A DNA stretch of 60,000 bases from Symbiodinium natans (lineage: Eukaryota; Sar; Dinophyceae; Suessiales; Symbiodiniaceae). The position numbers and the translations under genes were made by a program. The notes below the pieces were generated by a model that saw only the letters and a list, made by a program, of their open reading frames with translations, was not told where the DNA came from and ran no database searches. The stretch covers positions 280,013 through 340,012 of the forward strand of contig CAJNDS010002057.1 of assembly GCA_905221605.1 (NCBI GenBank), written 5' to 3'. Below, in pieces: positions 21,570 to 32,443 of the stretch; the stretch's first letter is position 1, and every line of letters starts with the position of its first letter.

Positions 21570-21778
21570 ACCCTCTAAACTGAACCCCCCTAGCCCCTCT
21601 AGAGCTCCTACACCCTAAACCCCTTAAACCTCGTAAAGCTGAGCCCCAACCCGAAGCACCTGAAGGCCCCGGACTTAAACCCCTTAACCACCCCAAAAAC
21701 CCTTTCATGCCCACATCCTTTCAACCCTACACCCGAAACCCTACACCCTAAACTGAAGTTTAAAGACTCCAGAACTAG

Positions 21779-21931
21779 GACCCGGAGTCGGCTCCCTTTC
21801 CCTTCTTTTGGGGTTGGGGTTCCCTTCTAGTCCCCTTGAAACCCACAAAGTGTTTAGAGGGGTTTAGGGTTTAGGGTTTAGGGTTTAGGGAAGAAGGGTA
21901 CCCCTTTTTACTCCTCGGCTCCTTATGGGTC
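21779..21931. mobile_element. MITE family 4 copy interrupted by a telomere tract
   Basis: CTAGGACCCGGAGTCGGC at the left mirrors GGCTCCTTATGGGTCTAG at the right. A run of four to five TTTAGGG units (21859-21890) sits in the interior and is absent from the family copies at 15295 and 51776. Confidence 0.75.
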
Positions 21932-21965
21932 TAGATCAACTCCCCACCTCCATCTGCCTCGCAGT

Positions 21966-22036
21966 CTCTTGTGCTGCCGGGCAGCGCCGGGCGAGACCCG
22001 GAGTATTCTCCGCTCGTCAGAAGATCAGCAGGCGGG
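21966..22036 (+). CDS. Exon-like island abutting a MITE
   Basis: Reads SLVLPGSAGRDPEYSPLVRR after a TCGCAG end and stays open up to the MITE at 22037. Unknown family. Confidence 0.3.
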
Positions 22037-22200
22037 GGATTTGGGGGTATTTCCAAAAATAGGGGGGGTACCCTGAATATACCCCCCAAAATAGCAGAGT
22101 CCTTTTTATAGAAGCCCCAAAAAAATAGGGGGGGGGGGGGGGGTACCCTTAATATACCCCAAAAAGGGCACCCCTATGTTCGGAAACCCGAATGTTGGCG
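22037..22200. mobile_element. MITE family 5 copy with G homopolymer
   Basis: GGGGTATTTCCAAAAATAGG at the left, GTTCGGAAACCC at the right, two GGGGTACCC cores and a run of about 17 G. Confidence 0.6.
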
Positions 22201-22255
22201 CTGAAAAGGGTTTAAAGGCTCTAGGGGTCGGAGGACTTGGGAACTCTAGGAGGTA

Positions 22256-22320
22256 GGGTTCAGGGTTCAGGGTTCAGGGTTCAGGGTTCAGGGTTCAGGG
22301 TTCAGGGTTCAGGGTTAGGG
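22256..22320. repeat. Homogenised TTCAGGG variant run
   Basis: At least eight consecutive GGGTTCA units, a one-base variant of the telomere unit that has been copied as a block. Confidence 0.9.
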
Positions 22321-22389
22321 TTTAGGGTTGAGGGTTCAGGGGTGTGTTGGTGGTGAGCTTTCCGGGTCACGGGTCCGGCTTGTAGGGAC

Positions 22390-22535
22390 TTTGCCCAGGC
22401 TCCAAGTATTTTCAGGTCAAGGTTCTCCATAACAGCAGGAGGCTCCTGCATGTTCAGGGTTAGTTTGTTCTGGGGTTTGTGCCGCCCTCACAAGTTGCGG
22501 CGGGCTGCTGTCATTGTTTCTGTGCCGTAGCGAAG
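22390..22535 (+). CDS. Exon-like island, unknown
   Basis: Open + frame APSIFRSRFSITAGGSCMFR to a TAG. No family. Confidence 0.25.
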
Positions 22536-22883
22536 TTATGCGAAAGTTATGTCTCTCCTACATAACCCACCCTAAACCACCCTAAATGCCAAGCGCAAGA
22601 GTGTTTCGTAAGCCGCGAAATCATGTGGATCTTAGGGGCACGTGCTCTCACCCTAAACCCTAAACCCCAAACCCTAAACCCGAACTGCGAATAAGCAGGC
22701 CAATGTTCACTGACATGCCCAACTACTTCCCAAACTTTCTTTTTGGACCCCAGAGCCCTCAACCCTAAACCCTTTAGGTTTAGAGGTCTAGGGGTTTAGG
22801 GCTTTAGGGGTCCTAGACCCTAAACCCTAAACCTTAAACCCTAAACCCTAAAGCCCTAAACCCTAAACCCTAAACCCTAAGCG

Positions 22884-22985
22884 CCCTTAGCTTAGGGTCA
22901 CAAGAAGGTCATCGGAGCGGGAGATGACGAGGTTGCGGAGATCGCGCGCATAGCTGTTGAGGTGCATGCGCAGGCGGGTCATTTA
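22884..22985. CDS. Exon-like island open on both strands
   Basis: + reads KKVIGAGDDEVAEIARIAVE. - reads TRLRMHLNSYARDLRNLVIS. Both look protein-like; neighbours favour +. Flanked by telomere-like runs. Confidence 0.3.
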
Positions 22986-23011
22986 AGGGACTTTAGGGTA
23001 TAGGGTTTAGG

Positions 23012-23104
23012 GCTAGGGTTTAGGGTTTAGGGTTTAGGGTTTAGGGTTTAGGGTTTAGGGTTTAGGGTTTAGGGTTTAGGGTTTAGGGTTTAGGGTTTAG
23101 GGTT
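23012..23104 (+). repeat. Long perfect TTTAGGG run
   Basis: About 13 uninterrupted units, directly next to a MITE at 23110. Confidence 0.95.
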
Positions 23105-23109
23105 TTAAG

Positions 23110-23250
23110 GAGGGACCCTCGTTGGAAGCCTTTTCGGCTTAGTAAGCAGGGTTCGTAAGGTGGGTTATGGGGATTACCATCGGGCTGCTAAGGAAATTCT
23201 AAGTAGACTTACTAAGTCAAAAGAGCTTCGAAGTAGAAGGGACCCTTAAT
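23110..23250. mobile_element. MITE family 3 copy
   Basis: GGAGGGACCCT start, AAGCCTTTTCGGCTTAGTAAG mirrored by CTTACTAAGTCAAAAGAGCTT. The inner 105 bp match the reverse complement of 47765-47875. Confidence 0.75.
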
Positions 23251-25165
23251 CTTGTTCTTGTACTTATTTCCTATATAAATTCCTATATATATATATATAC
23301 ACCCTATATAGTACCTATATACCTAAGTAACCGCTACATCCCTGAGGTCCCTCATCAGGGTGCCTCCGTTAGTGTTCTGACTTTCTAGACCTTGGCTTAG
23401 GACTCCCAACTTGGTAAAAGTTCAGGGTTTAGGGTTTAGGGTTTAGGGTTTAGGGTTTAGGGTTTAGGGTTTAGGGTTCAGGATTTTCGAGAACCTCCTA
23501 TAATTGAGAGCTGTTAGGGCTCTCCACTTTGGGGCTTCTAGGGTGTAGGATGATGGCATTCTTCATTCCAACCCTCGAATCCCAGACTCCAAGCCTCCCC
23601 TTGGGACCCTGCATTCAAACCCTCAACCCTAAACCCTAAACTCTAAACCCTGAACCCTGAACCCTTAGTTTGGGCGCTTCTGGATCCCTGATTAGGAAGG
23701 CATCCTAGTCCCGAAGCCCGCTGAACCCCATGAAACCCTCAGGTTTAGGGTTTAGGGTTTAGGGTCTATAGGGTTAACCCCTCTAAACTGTCAACTCGAG
23801 AAACCTGATGAAGCTCACCCTATACCTCGCCTGGATCCCCAGAATTCTAAGCCCCGAAGCGCCACGACCCTACTTCAAGGAGCCCCACGTGATTGGGGGT
23901 GCATTACCGTTTTAACCCAGGCATGTCGCATCAACCCGCGAAAACCCTAACCCGAATGAAAAGCAAAGTTTCACATCCCTGAATTCCTAATCACTGAAAC
24001 CCACAAAGCCCACTAGTAGCCTAGCCCGTCCGAAACCCTAAACCCAGTCGTGCCACGGGGCCACCGTGGGCTCACCTCGGCAACGGAAAGCGCTGAGGCC
24101 GGTGAATGGTTAGAGTGTATAAGGGGTTTGGGTTCAAGGTTTAAGAGACTGGGGTACAGTCTGAGGATCTAACCTCCATTTATTTAAGGGTTCTGATGTA
24201 TGGGCACTTAATCTGTACGAGTATATAAGGAGTACAACCGCAAGATATAGGGTGGTAGGGGATTAGGGCTCAAAAGGTTCAGGGCTGGAGGGGACTCAAG
24301 TTTCACAGGCGCGACGCAAGGGTTGGTGTTATTGGCTGGCGTACCTAAGTCCTTAGTTCCCTAAGAGTGAGCCACTGCTGCCACCCTGTCCATGAGAATG
24401 CCGGGCAGCTCCAGCGCCCTAAACATTCAGTCCCCCCCTAAATCCTACAACCCTGCAACCCCCCAAAAGCCCTAAACCCTGTAAACCCTAAACCCTAAAC
24501 CCTGTAAACCCTAAACCCCAATCAAGCCACTGATTTTCCTCGTCATGGGCTCGGTCTGAACTCACAGCCCCCATGAAGCAGGGTTCTCAGAGACTGTCAA
24601 GGCTGAACCCTGCCAGGAACGCCCTTGGAATTCATCCGTGTGTTTGCCTTTGGTGCGTTTAAGGAAGCACTGCTGAAGGAATCGGATCCCTAATCCCTAA
24701 TCCCTAAACCCTAAATCCCCAAGTAGGTTTAGGTCAAGGGTTTCCGAAGCCCCAACCTTTTGAGCACTATTCAGCCCTGCAAGCCATCCTTGGCGCTCAA
24801 TTCTGCAGGAGAAGGTTTCCTGAACCCTATAGATCCCTGGGTTAGGGCCGGTTAGGGTTTAGAGTTTAGGGTGAATGCTAAACCTAACCCCAAATCCCGA
24901 AAACCCTTGCAGCTCAAGCTTCCGTATCCCTAGATGCAGGGGTTCCCTCCCCTAAGGGTCCATGTACCTCATTCGTCTCTACATAGGAGGTGCCTTAAGG
25001 GTTTAGGGCTTAGGGATTTCGGGATTTAGGGTTTTAGGGTTTTTGGGTTTATAGGATCTGGGGTCTAGAGTCTAGGGTCTAGGGTTTAGAGTTCAGGGTT
25101 TTGGCTTTGGGTTGGGGGCTTGCTATTCAGGGCTTGGGGTCTAGAGGGTCGAAGCTTGCAGCCAT
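23251..25165 (+). other. Telomere-like repeats with exon-like islands
   Basis: Open + islands: 23807-23921 (MKLTLYLAWIPRILSPEAP), 24048-24120, 24630-24692 (EFIRVFAFGAFKEALLKESD, ends in stop) and 24768-24840 (EHYSALQAILGAQFCRRRF). AT-rich sequence at 23270-23330. None is recognised. Confidence 0.3.
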
Positions 25166-25179
25166 GGCTTCCCCGAGAC

Positions 25180-25265
25180 CTTTCGGCTGTAGCTTGGCTT
25201 GAAAACGTAAACGCCCCGCCGTGCCATGGCGGGGCGTTTGCGTTCGAGGCAGGCTACAGCCGAAA
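25180..25265. mobile_element. GC-rich fold-back with 5-bp target duplication
   Basis: CTTTCGGCTGTAGCTTGGCT and AACGCCCCGCC fold back on GGCGGGGCGTT and GCTACAGCCGAAA around a short loop. GAGAC flanks it at 25175-25179 and 25266-25270. Without it the flanks join as HGFPETLQMIKPMLE. Confidence 0.85.
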
Positions 25266-25295
25266 GAGACGCTGCAGATGATCAAGCCGATGCTG

Positions 25296-25378
25296 GAGGG
25301 TTTAGGGTTTAGGGTTTAGGGTTTAGGGTTTAGGGTTTAGGGTTTAGGGTTTAGGGTTTAGGGTTTAGGGTTTAGGGT
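25296..25378 (+). repeat. Perfect TTTAGGG run
   Basis: About 11 to 12 units, starting directly after the open frame ending KPMLE. Confidence 0.95.
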
Positions 25379-25518
25379 TCAGGCGAGAATGTAGGGAAGG
25401 AGGAAACGAAAGACACGGCCGAGCAGGGTCACCTGTAGTTCATGCGCTGACCGAGGATGGCGAGGAGTAAATCCTTAAGGAAAGCCATTTTTGAGGGTTT
25501 AGGGTTTAGGGTTTAAGA

Positions 25519-25985
25519 AGGAACTACTACGCTGACAGCCTGGAGGACCTCGCGCACGACCATGAGCTCAAGGACAAGGCCTTCAAGTTGCATGTGCGGA
25601 ACAGGGCGTGTCACAGCAATCGAGGACGGAAGCCTTGGCAACCTGGTTTGGTGGCTCCTTTGGGGCCAGGAAATGGTGGTGTTTGCAAGCGGGAACTAAT
25701 CCGCTGATGGAACCATCCAAGAGATCATTCGCATTGAGAACTCTTCTCGATGCGGATGATTTCCTGGATGGTTCCATCCGCGGAAGGGAGCATTTGTCCA
25801 AACCTACCGCCACGCAAAGTTACCAAGTGGAGGTGTTGCCCAAACCTACCGCCAGGCAAAGTGACCAAGTTGGAGCTGTTTCCGCTCAGTAGAAGGAAAA
25901 CTGCGGAAGGAAGAGGTTCAGTATCCCTAAACCCCATAACCCCGAAACCCGAAACCCCAAGAATGTTTAGGGTTTTAGAGGTGAC
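25519..25985 (+). CDS. Hypothetical coding island with internal fold-back
   Basis: Open + frame begins NYYADSLEDLAHDHELKDKA after a telomere-like block. A second frame continues to about 25892 through the fold-back at 25701. A short - frame (25431-25489, AFLKDLLLAILGQRMNYR) lies just upstream. Function unknown. Confidence 0.35.
25701..25783. repeat. Fold-back of about 40-bp arms plus tandem 37-bp repeat
   Basis: CCGCTGATGGAACCATCCA mirrors TGGATGGTTCCATCCGCGG, and the arms extend to a 3-base centre. It is followed by two copies of CCAAACCTACCGCCA about 37 bp apart (25799, 25840). Confidence 0.85.
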
Positions 25986-25989
25986 AACC

Positions 25990-26640
25990 TAGCCCCGAGC
26001 CCTGTTTCCACCACGGTAGTAGATGAAGCTGAAGACTGGGATCACAGAACCTATACTTCATATACTATCCTAGACCCGAAACCCTAAACCCTAAACCCTA
26101 AACCATAAACCCTAAACCCTAAACCCTAAACCCTAAACCCTAAACCCTCTTCGGGTTCATTTTCGGCCCCCAAGGAGTAAGGCTTGCCACCCTAGAACCC
26201 CCTGAGCCTTGACGCCGCTCCAGCAGTTCGACACCAGAGCTGGGGTTTAGGGTTTAGGGTTTAGGGTTTAGGGTTTAGGGTTTAGGGTTTAGGGTTTAGG
26301 GTTTAGGGTTTAGGGTTTAGGTTTAGGGTTTAGGTTTTAGGGTTTAGGGTTTAGGGTTTAGGGTTACGGAGCCTTTTGCGCCGAACATCTGGGAGTTCTT
26401 GCCCCTGCCGTGGGAGGGCGGGGAAGGGCGTGGGGGAGGTTTGGGCTGTTTAGGGTTCAGGGTCTAGGGTGTAGGGTGCAGGGTTCAGGGTTTTGGGGTT
26501 TCGGTTGCAGCCTACTGCCTAGACTCACTGAAAGTAACCACACCCCGAGTCGACCCAACCCTCTAAGCCCCCTCTCCCTGAACCCTAAATCCTAAACCCT
26601 AAACTCTAAACCCCACACCCTGAACCCCCCCCCCCAAAAA
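25990..26640 (+). other. Islands between long telomere runs
   Basis: 25996-26078 reads PVSTTVVDEAEDWDHRTYTS. 26364-26425 reads EPFAPNIWEFLPLPWEGG. CCCTAAA run at 26085-26145 and TTTAGGG run at 26244-26365. Unknown gene or genes. Confidence 0.3.
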
Positions 26641-27560
26641 AAAAAAAAAAAATCAAAACACCGAGAGCTCCAGGTGGCTTTGCGGCATCACTGGCTCCTG
26701 GGCTGCAGTTGCCCTTGTTTGAAGGCAGGCATAAGCATACTTGCACACGCATCACTGCATACATACATACACATGTATATATATATATAATTATGTATAT
26801 ATATATATATATCCATATGTACGTTTTTTTATTTCAACAGCAACTTTACGTTCATACAGACCTTGTATATACTACACGCATGTAGACACGTGTGTGTGTG
26901 TACTCTGGTAATTTCCCTGTGTCTGCTTATCGAAGAGCATACGGCTATTCTGCATGCTGTTGCGACATGCCATATGAAGCTTATGCAGTGCTGAAGTTGT
27001 TATGATGCTGGTGTTAGGTGCCATGAAGGGTTTTGTTTCCATTCCATTCCACACACGGTCAACTCTGTGCTCAGATAAGTAGCATACGCCTACATCGGTG
27101 TGTTACCGACGGCGTCGAAGCGCAGACACCGGTAGCAAAACTTACCACGAGTGGCCTAGTTTAGCAGCAAACAGAAAGGAGTTGGACAAGGCATCGAAGT
27201 AAAAACTGTCTTGCTGCAGGGCTCAGCAAGCCCCTCAGTGCAAGGGTAGCACCTCAGGTGTGCTATGAAGCACAAGCATAAGCCCATGTCCGCATCTGGG
27301 ACACTCACTGCTTGGGGGAGGCGATGTTGCATGGGAGCTGTAGCAGAGCAGAGGAAGGAACTGTTTTTTCTCGAGTAGGAGAAGAAAGACAGCGGCGTCG
27401 ACGGGTTTTGGTGGGACTGCGCATTTTGATATGATTTGTTTTTCGTTTGCCATGTGCTGTCACTTAAGGCTGTCACATAAGGCTGTAGAATTTCATGTGC
27501 CATGCTATGACATGCAGCTAGCGCTTCTTCGTGCCGTGCATGTACATGGTCTTGCAGGGC
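26641..27560. other. Telomere-repeat-free region with microsatellites
   Basis: Poly-A, TA and TATG repeats near 26755-26820 and a TG run near 26889. A - frame of 115 codons (27156-27503) has no domain and Ser/Cys-rich random-looking composition. A possible 3' end (SSRWLCGITGSWAAVALV, stop) lies near 26666-26720. Confidence 0.4.
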
Positions 27561-28880
27561 TTCGGGGTGGGATGCTTTGGGCTCAAACCACTTAAGTTAT
27601 AGGGCTTAGGGTTCAGGAGTGTAGGGGGTGCCGTGTAATTCATTTAAGGGTTCAGGGGGATCTCAACCAAGGTGCACTATGCTGCAGTTGCATGGCCACT
27701 TGGCCTCCAAGCTTTAGCCCTGCCTCTCTTGGCTCTCACAACTTACGGTGCCTTTAAGATACCCCAAGCCCAAGACTTCAAGGTTCTCAGTAGCCGGCGG
27801 GTTGTGGGCTTCAGGATTTAAGGTGAGTAGACTAAACCCTAAACCCTAAACCCTAAACCCTAAACCCTAAATCCCGAAGCTTTATGATGCATAAGGTCGG
27901 CTGCACGGCCGTCTTCTTGTTGATTCACGCCTTCCCACCTGGGCACAGCGTGACAACCTTTCAGGCGCTTTTAACAGGATGAGGGGTCAGGTCTTGAGGG
28001 TTTAGGGTTTAGGGTGTAGGGTTTAGGACGTAACTGTAGGAGGGTGTAGGGTTGTACTGAACACGCAAGCGCCCAAACCCTAAACCCTGAAACTCTCAAA
28101 GCTCCTAATCTTCAAGCGGGCAGGCCGACGTCTCAACGAGTGATAGACCAACCCTTATCCTGCCAATGAAGCGCGTGTTGGGTTTAGGGTTTAGGGTTTA
28201 GGGAAAGAAACGAGCAGGACCAGGAAGCCCTGAATCTCAAGAGGAGCGATGTCTTCTTGGCAGGCTCCTTGAACCCCTGAACGAAGAGACAAACAAAAGC
28301 AAACTCAGGAGCAGGCGCGGAGAGCCCAAGTAAGGCAAGCTGGTACATCGGAAGGGTTTAGGGTTTAGGGTTTAGGGTTTAGGGTTTAGGGTTAAGGGTT
28401 CATAAGGTTCAGGGTGAGGGTTTGGGGGTCTAGGGATCTCTTGAGGAACCTACCTCCAAAACAAGCCCGAAGTGGCTCTGCACTCAACCCTGCTAGACCC
28501 GGAGGCTTGCGAGGCATGCTTTTGCAAGGAGAATGTCTCTGCGGATGCAGTGCCTATATCCCCCTTGGGAGTTTTTTGTTTTTGTTTATATAAAACCCAA
28601 GATGATGTTAACAATACTATTTGTATTAAGGTTATACGGGGAGTATAGGTGCATCTCACGCGCGACGTGGTCTATGGCCAGGCACGTGGGCTAGTGTTCC
28701 TTCATTCGGGGTTGCATCTTCAGTTGCCCAACATCTCTACTTTCTTCTACCCCTGCACCTTCAAGTTTGTTTGTGGGCCCCACCAAAGCCCAAAACTCAA
28801 GAAATCCTAAACATCGCACCTTAAGCCCTAAACCCTAAACCCTACACCCTAAACCCTAAACCCTTACATCCTAAATCTGG
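27561..28880 (+). other. Islands upstream of the hydrolase
   Basis: Open + stretches: 27665-27755, 27890-27981 (MMHKVGCTAVFLLIHAFPPG), 28201-28278 (ERNEQDQEALNLKRSDVFLA), 28464-28570 (EVALHSTLLDPEACEACFCK) and 28721-28808. The missing N-terminus of the hydrolase may be among them, but no join could be proven. Confidence 0.3.
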
Positions 28881-28921
28881 GACCATAGTCCCATCCCCTT
28901 GGCCACCCTCGACACCCTGAG

Positions 28922-30511
28922 GGTGCCAATCCGCTCCTCATGGACGTGTATGCGTCGGAGAAGTCTCTGCGCAACGGCACGTCTCCAGCAGTCGTCATGA
29001 CCCTGGGGATTTGGGCAATTTGGGGTTTAGGGTTTAGGGTGTAGGGTTTAGGGTTTGGGGTTTCTAGGAGTTAGGAGTTCAGACAACCTATAGAACAAGC
29101 CGCGTGTGCCTGACCCACGGGTTTCTTGTCGCGGCACATTATTAAACGAGCCTCCCACAAGAAAGGGGCACCAGCTTACTTTTACCCGATTACGGTAGTT
29201 TAGTCCATCTTCCTTCACAAGATCTTTGCCCCAGGATCCATGGTGGAAATTTCATGGCCGGCTCCAAGAATGAAGGCGTGGTGGTGGACGAATCCCACTT
29301 CTTTGCCAGCTCGGGCTTTGTGGCTTAGCCGAGTGGGTACACTTTACACTTTTTGGGATACGACAATCCCCTTATAGAACTGAAAGTGTACACTTGTTTT
29401 TTTTTTTTTTGGGGGGGGGGGGGGGCTTATGAACTCAGCAACTAAGGTGGCCTTCAGCATCAACTACCAGCTGGCCTCTTGGCTCCTTTTGGGGGGTTGG
29501 GGTTTAAGGTTTAGGGCTTAGGTGAGAGCTTGCTCTTCCCTCTCTCCCTTCCCCTCTTGCTCTGAGAGACAGTGGTATCGGGGTCGGAATAATTACTACT
29601 AGCATTCCCTTATGGTCCCTTTATAGTTACGGATTCTATAATTACATCCAAAGCCCTAGTCTTATTATTAAGGCTCCTATAGTAGCCCTAAACCCAAAAC
29701 CCCAAACGATTATATTCCTTAATTCTCAAAGCAAAGAGCTCTTTGTGAGTCACTGTAGCTGGCCAAGGAGTCCGACAACTACCTCGCGGAGTATCAAGAC
29801 TTTCCATTGGCATCCTTTCTCCTTCTTGTGGGGCTTCAGGGTTTAGGGTTTAGGGTTTAGGGTTTGGGGTTTAGGGTTTAGGGTTTAGGAAGCCCTGAGG
29901 ACCTTACCTTAAACCCCCTAAACCCTAAACCCCCCCAGAAGAACCGAGGAACCAAGCCGTGCGAGATGCCGTGCATAACGCGAAAGCTGCGGTCCGGTTC
30001 ATCCGGAAGCATGCCAAGCGGTTCCACGTCGATCCTGCCCAAATTGCCGTATGGGGAGAGCCTTCGTCACACAGAATTTCGCCTTTTTGGGTTTTGGCTC
30101 TAGGGTTTCAACCGCCTTTGTCTCTCACGTGAGCCTAAGGAATCCGAAACCATGACAACATGTGGTTTTCGTTTTTGCTTTTAACTCCCAAACTTTTGCT
30201 TTCAACCCTCAAATCCTCCCCAAAGCCACCCTACGCATGACAAATTCTGCTCACCTCGTTGTCAAAATGCAGGGTTACCTCTAGGTATACTTAGCGGCTT
30301 AGCGGTTCTGTCTTTATAGGGGATATGTCAGCGGGATATAAGGTACCTAATTCCCTCTGCGCATCCCAAGTCCTAATCCTTCACCTTAAACCACGATAAA
30401 CCAGGGTCGAACTTCTATAGCTCGGTTGAAGAGTTAGTTACACCACACAGCCCCAAGCATGACTCAACACCCTGAATCCTATAAACCCTAAGCCCAAACT
30501 TACCACCCTGC

Positions 30512-30557
<46 letters not shown>

Positions 30558-31780
30558 GTACATCTCAGATCAGCTAAACCCTAAACCCTAAACCCCAAAC
30601 CCTAAACCGAGGAGTCGGCTGGGGCCATCATAGCGGCCAGCATGAACTCCGTCTCCACCGAGGGAGACAGCGGCACGCCGGGGGTGTCCTCACAGGCAGG
30701 GTAGGGGTTTTAAAGGCGGTTTAGGGTTTAGGGTTTAGGGTTTAGGGTTTAGGGTTTAGGGTTTTGGGTTTTGGGTTTTGGGTTTTGGGTTTTGGGTTTT
30801 GGGCATTTTGGGGGGAAACCCTAACACCCGAAACAAGTGCGGGAGTCGCAGAGGTTTGAGATTTTGGGTTGAGGGTGTCTTGTCCGCCATGCTTGGGACC
30901 TTAAACCGTAGACCCCCAAATCCTAAATATCCTAAGTCCAAAATACCCTAAGCCTAAGCCCCCAAACCCTAAATATCCTAAACCCTAGATACCCTAAACC
31001 CTTAAACCCTAAATATTCTGAACCCTAAACCCTAAACCCTAAACCCTAAACCCTAAACCCTAAACCCTAAACCCTAGAGTGCCAAGAGCAGGTCTCAGCT
31101 GCTCTGGGCCTCGCTGGTACGATCTGGCCTTTCCTGGTTGGCATGCCAGGGAACGACGTGCAGGAACCTCCCCGAATTCTTGGGGAGGGCTTGGGGTTTA
31201 GGGTTTAGGGTTTAGGGTTTAGGGTTTGGGGTTTTAGAGTGTTAGGGTGCTAGGGTGCTAGGGTGTTAGGGTGTTAGGGTGTTACGGTGTTGGGGTGTTG
31301 GGGTGTTAGGGTGTTACGAGGGTTACGGGTGTTTTCAGGGCTTCAGCAGTTTGGGGTTTCTTGGGTTGTGGGCGTTTGGAGTGTAGAGTCATGGGACTAA
31401 AGGAGGGACCCTCATAAGGGAACTTAGGGGTTATGTAGGGGTTCTTTGGCAAGTTGGCTCTAAGGAGAACTCACGCCCTGTGTTGGGGTACCCTGCAACC
31501 CCAGTAGGCAGTTCTCGAGCTTGGGACGTATGTGGTTCATGTTTTGGGCAAGAGCGTGCTCATTGTGTCTCACATGCCCTTGGCAATCAGGGCCCTAAGC
31601 CGAGAACCCTAAACCCCAAACCCTGAACCCTGAACCCTAAAGCCTAAACCCTAGTACTGAACCCTAAACCCTAATCCCTGGAGTTCAAAATGCCCACCGG
31701 CCCTACAGGAAGTCACCCCGTGGTTCAATGTCCACGGCACCAGGGATTCCATCGTCTTCCCATTTCTCGCGGTGTCTCGA
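28922..31780 (+). CDS. Alpha/beta-hydrolase, esterase/lipase type
   Basis: Predicted serine hydrolase acting on esters. Exons: 28922-29007, 29235-29319, 29447-29473, 29768-29790, 29949-30057, 30612-30683, 31092-31163 and 31709 to about 31780. Motifs in order: LLMDVYASE; oxyanion-hole IHGGNF with GSKN; GFVAFSINYQL; AVRFIRKHA with IAVWGES; nucleophile elbow GESAG, formed across a GA intron (30058-30611); HGTRDSIV with the likely catalytic Asp. This order matches the BD-FAE/HSL-like fold. The catalytic His exon was not found; a frame near 32040 (GVDVPPHFQTT) may be next. Donors are GA, GT, GC, GT, GA, GT, GA; all acceptors AG|G. The 29791 junction is the least certain. The N-terminus and start codon are missing. 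Confidence 0.85.
29397..29425. repeat. T then G homopolymer
   Basis: A run of T is followed directly by a run of G, as also near 11670, 41751 and 53038. It lies in a hydrolase intron, after a hairpin with TACACTTT arms (29338-29396). Confidence 0.9.
29575..29693. mobile_element. MITE family 6 copy in a hydrolase intron
   Basis: GGGGTCGGAATAATTACTAC, CCCTTATGGTCCCTTTATAG and CTATAGTAGCCC match the reverse complement of the copy at 11168. Confidence 0.7.
30510..30555. repeat. Poly-C tract of about 45
   Basis: Uninterrupted C run within the intron that splits the GES|AG nucleophile elbow. It could form G-quadruplex on the other strand, or its length could be an assembly error. Confidence 0.9.
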
Positions 31781-31799
31781 CCCGTACCTCCTGCCTCTC

Positions 31800-32160
31800 A
31801 GCAGGTTTGGGTTTTACGGCTTAGGGTTTAGGATTTGGGTTTTACCTACTGGTTCGTAGTAGAGAATGAGGAATTTAGGTACCTTATATACCCCTATTCT
31901 CTTTGCCAATTAGTTCTGGGGTTTGATGGTGGAGCTTTCTAGAACAACTCGAAGAACAGAATCCAAGAGCATTCAGATAGTGCAACTGGGTTACACACCT
32001 TCCGGACTTTCAGCGGACTTTCAGCGCGGTCGTAGAACATTCAGGAGTGGACGTTCCGCCTCACTTTCAGACTACCAGCAGGCAACCTTAGGGTCTGCTG
32101 CATGACTTTGCACGTTTCAAGACGCCCAGGGAATAGGAAGCCGCTCATCACCTTAAAGTC
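31800..32160 (+). other. Possible 3' exon of the hydrolase and MITE-like sequence
   Basis: Frames near 31990-32103 include VVEHSGVDVPPHFQTTSR, similar to the region after the catalytic Asp in this fold. An exact 11-bp tandem duplication (GGACTTTCAGC) is at about 31998-32019. Confidence 0.35.
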
Positions 32161-32179
32161 TTAAAGTCTTCGGGGCCGT

Positions 32180-32440
32180 CATGGGCTGCTGTGGCTCATC
32201 CCCTGTGATCGGTGAACTCGACATACAGTTGGCGCCAAACATCGAACAGCTGATCGGTTGCAGGAAGGAGGCTGTGGGCACCTTGGCAGATACCACAAAC
32301 TAGGTAGGCCCTTGGGACATTTGTTGTTTTCCCTTTATTAAGAGGATCATATTCAGGAATGTTATTCAGAGGGTTTAAGGGCCATCCTAGACAATGTCAC
32401 CTACTATGGCAGCAGAGGTGACACGCTGTCATGGTGAGTT
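32180..32440 (+). CDS. Exon pair split by an introner copy
   Basis: 32180-32299 reads GCCGSSPVIGELDIQLAPNI from an ATG. After the element the frame can continue (NVTYYGSRGDTLSW) to ATG|GTGAGT, a donor. The protein is unknown; it may be a small gene or part of the hydrolase tail. Confidence 0.35.
32300..32391 (+). mobile_element. Introner-like element
   Basis: CTAGGTAGGCCCTTGGGACA ... GGTTTAAGGGCCATCCTAG, closest to the consensus of the family. ACAA occurs just outside both ends, a possible short target duplication. Here the acceptor would be AG|A. Confidence 0.82.
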
Positions 32441-32443
32441 CTA

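Noticed and set aside
27156-27503. 115-codon - frame
   Set aside because: No domain, no splice context and low-information composition.
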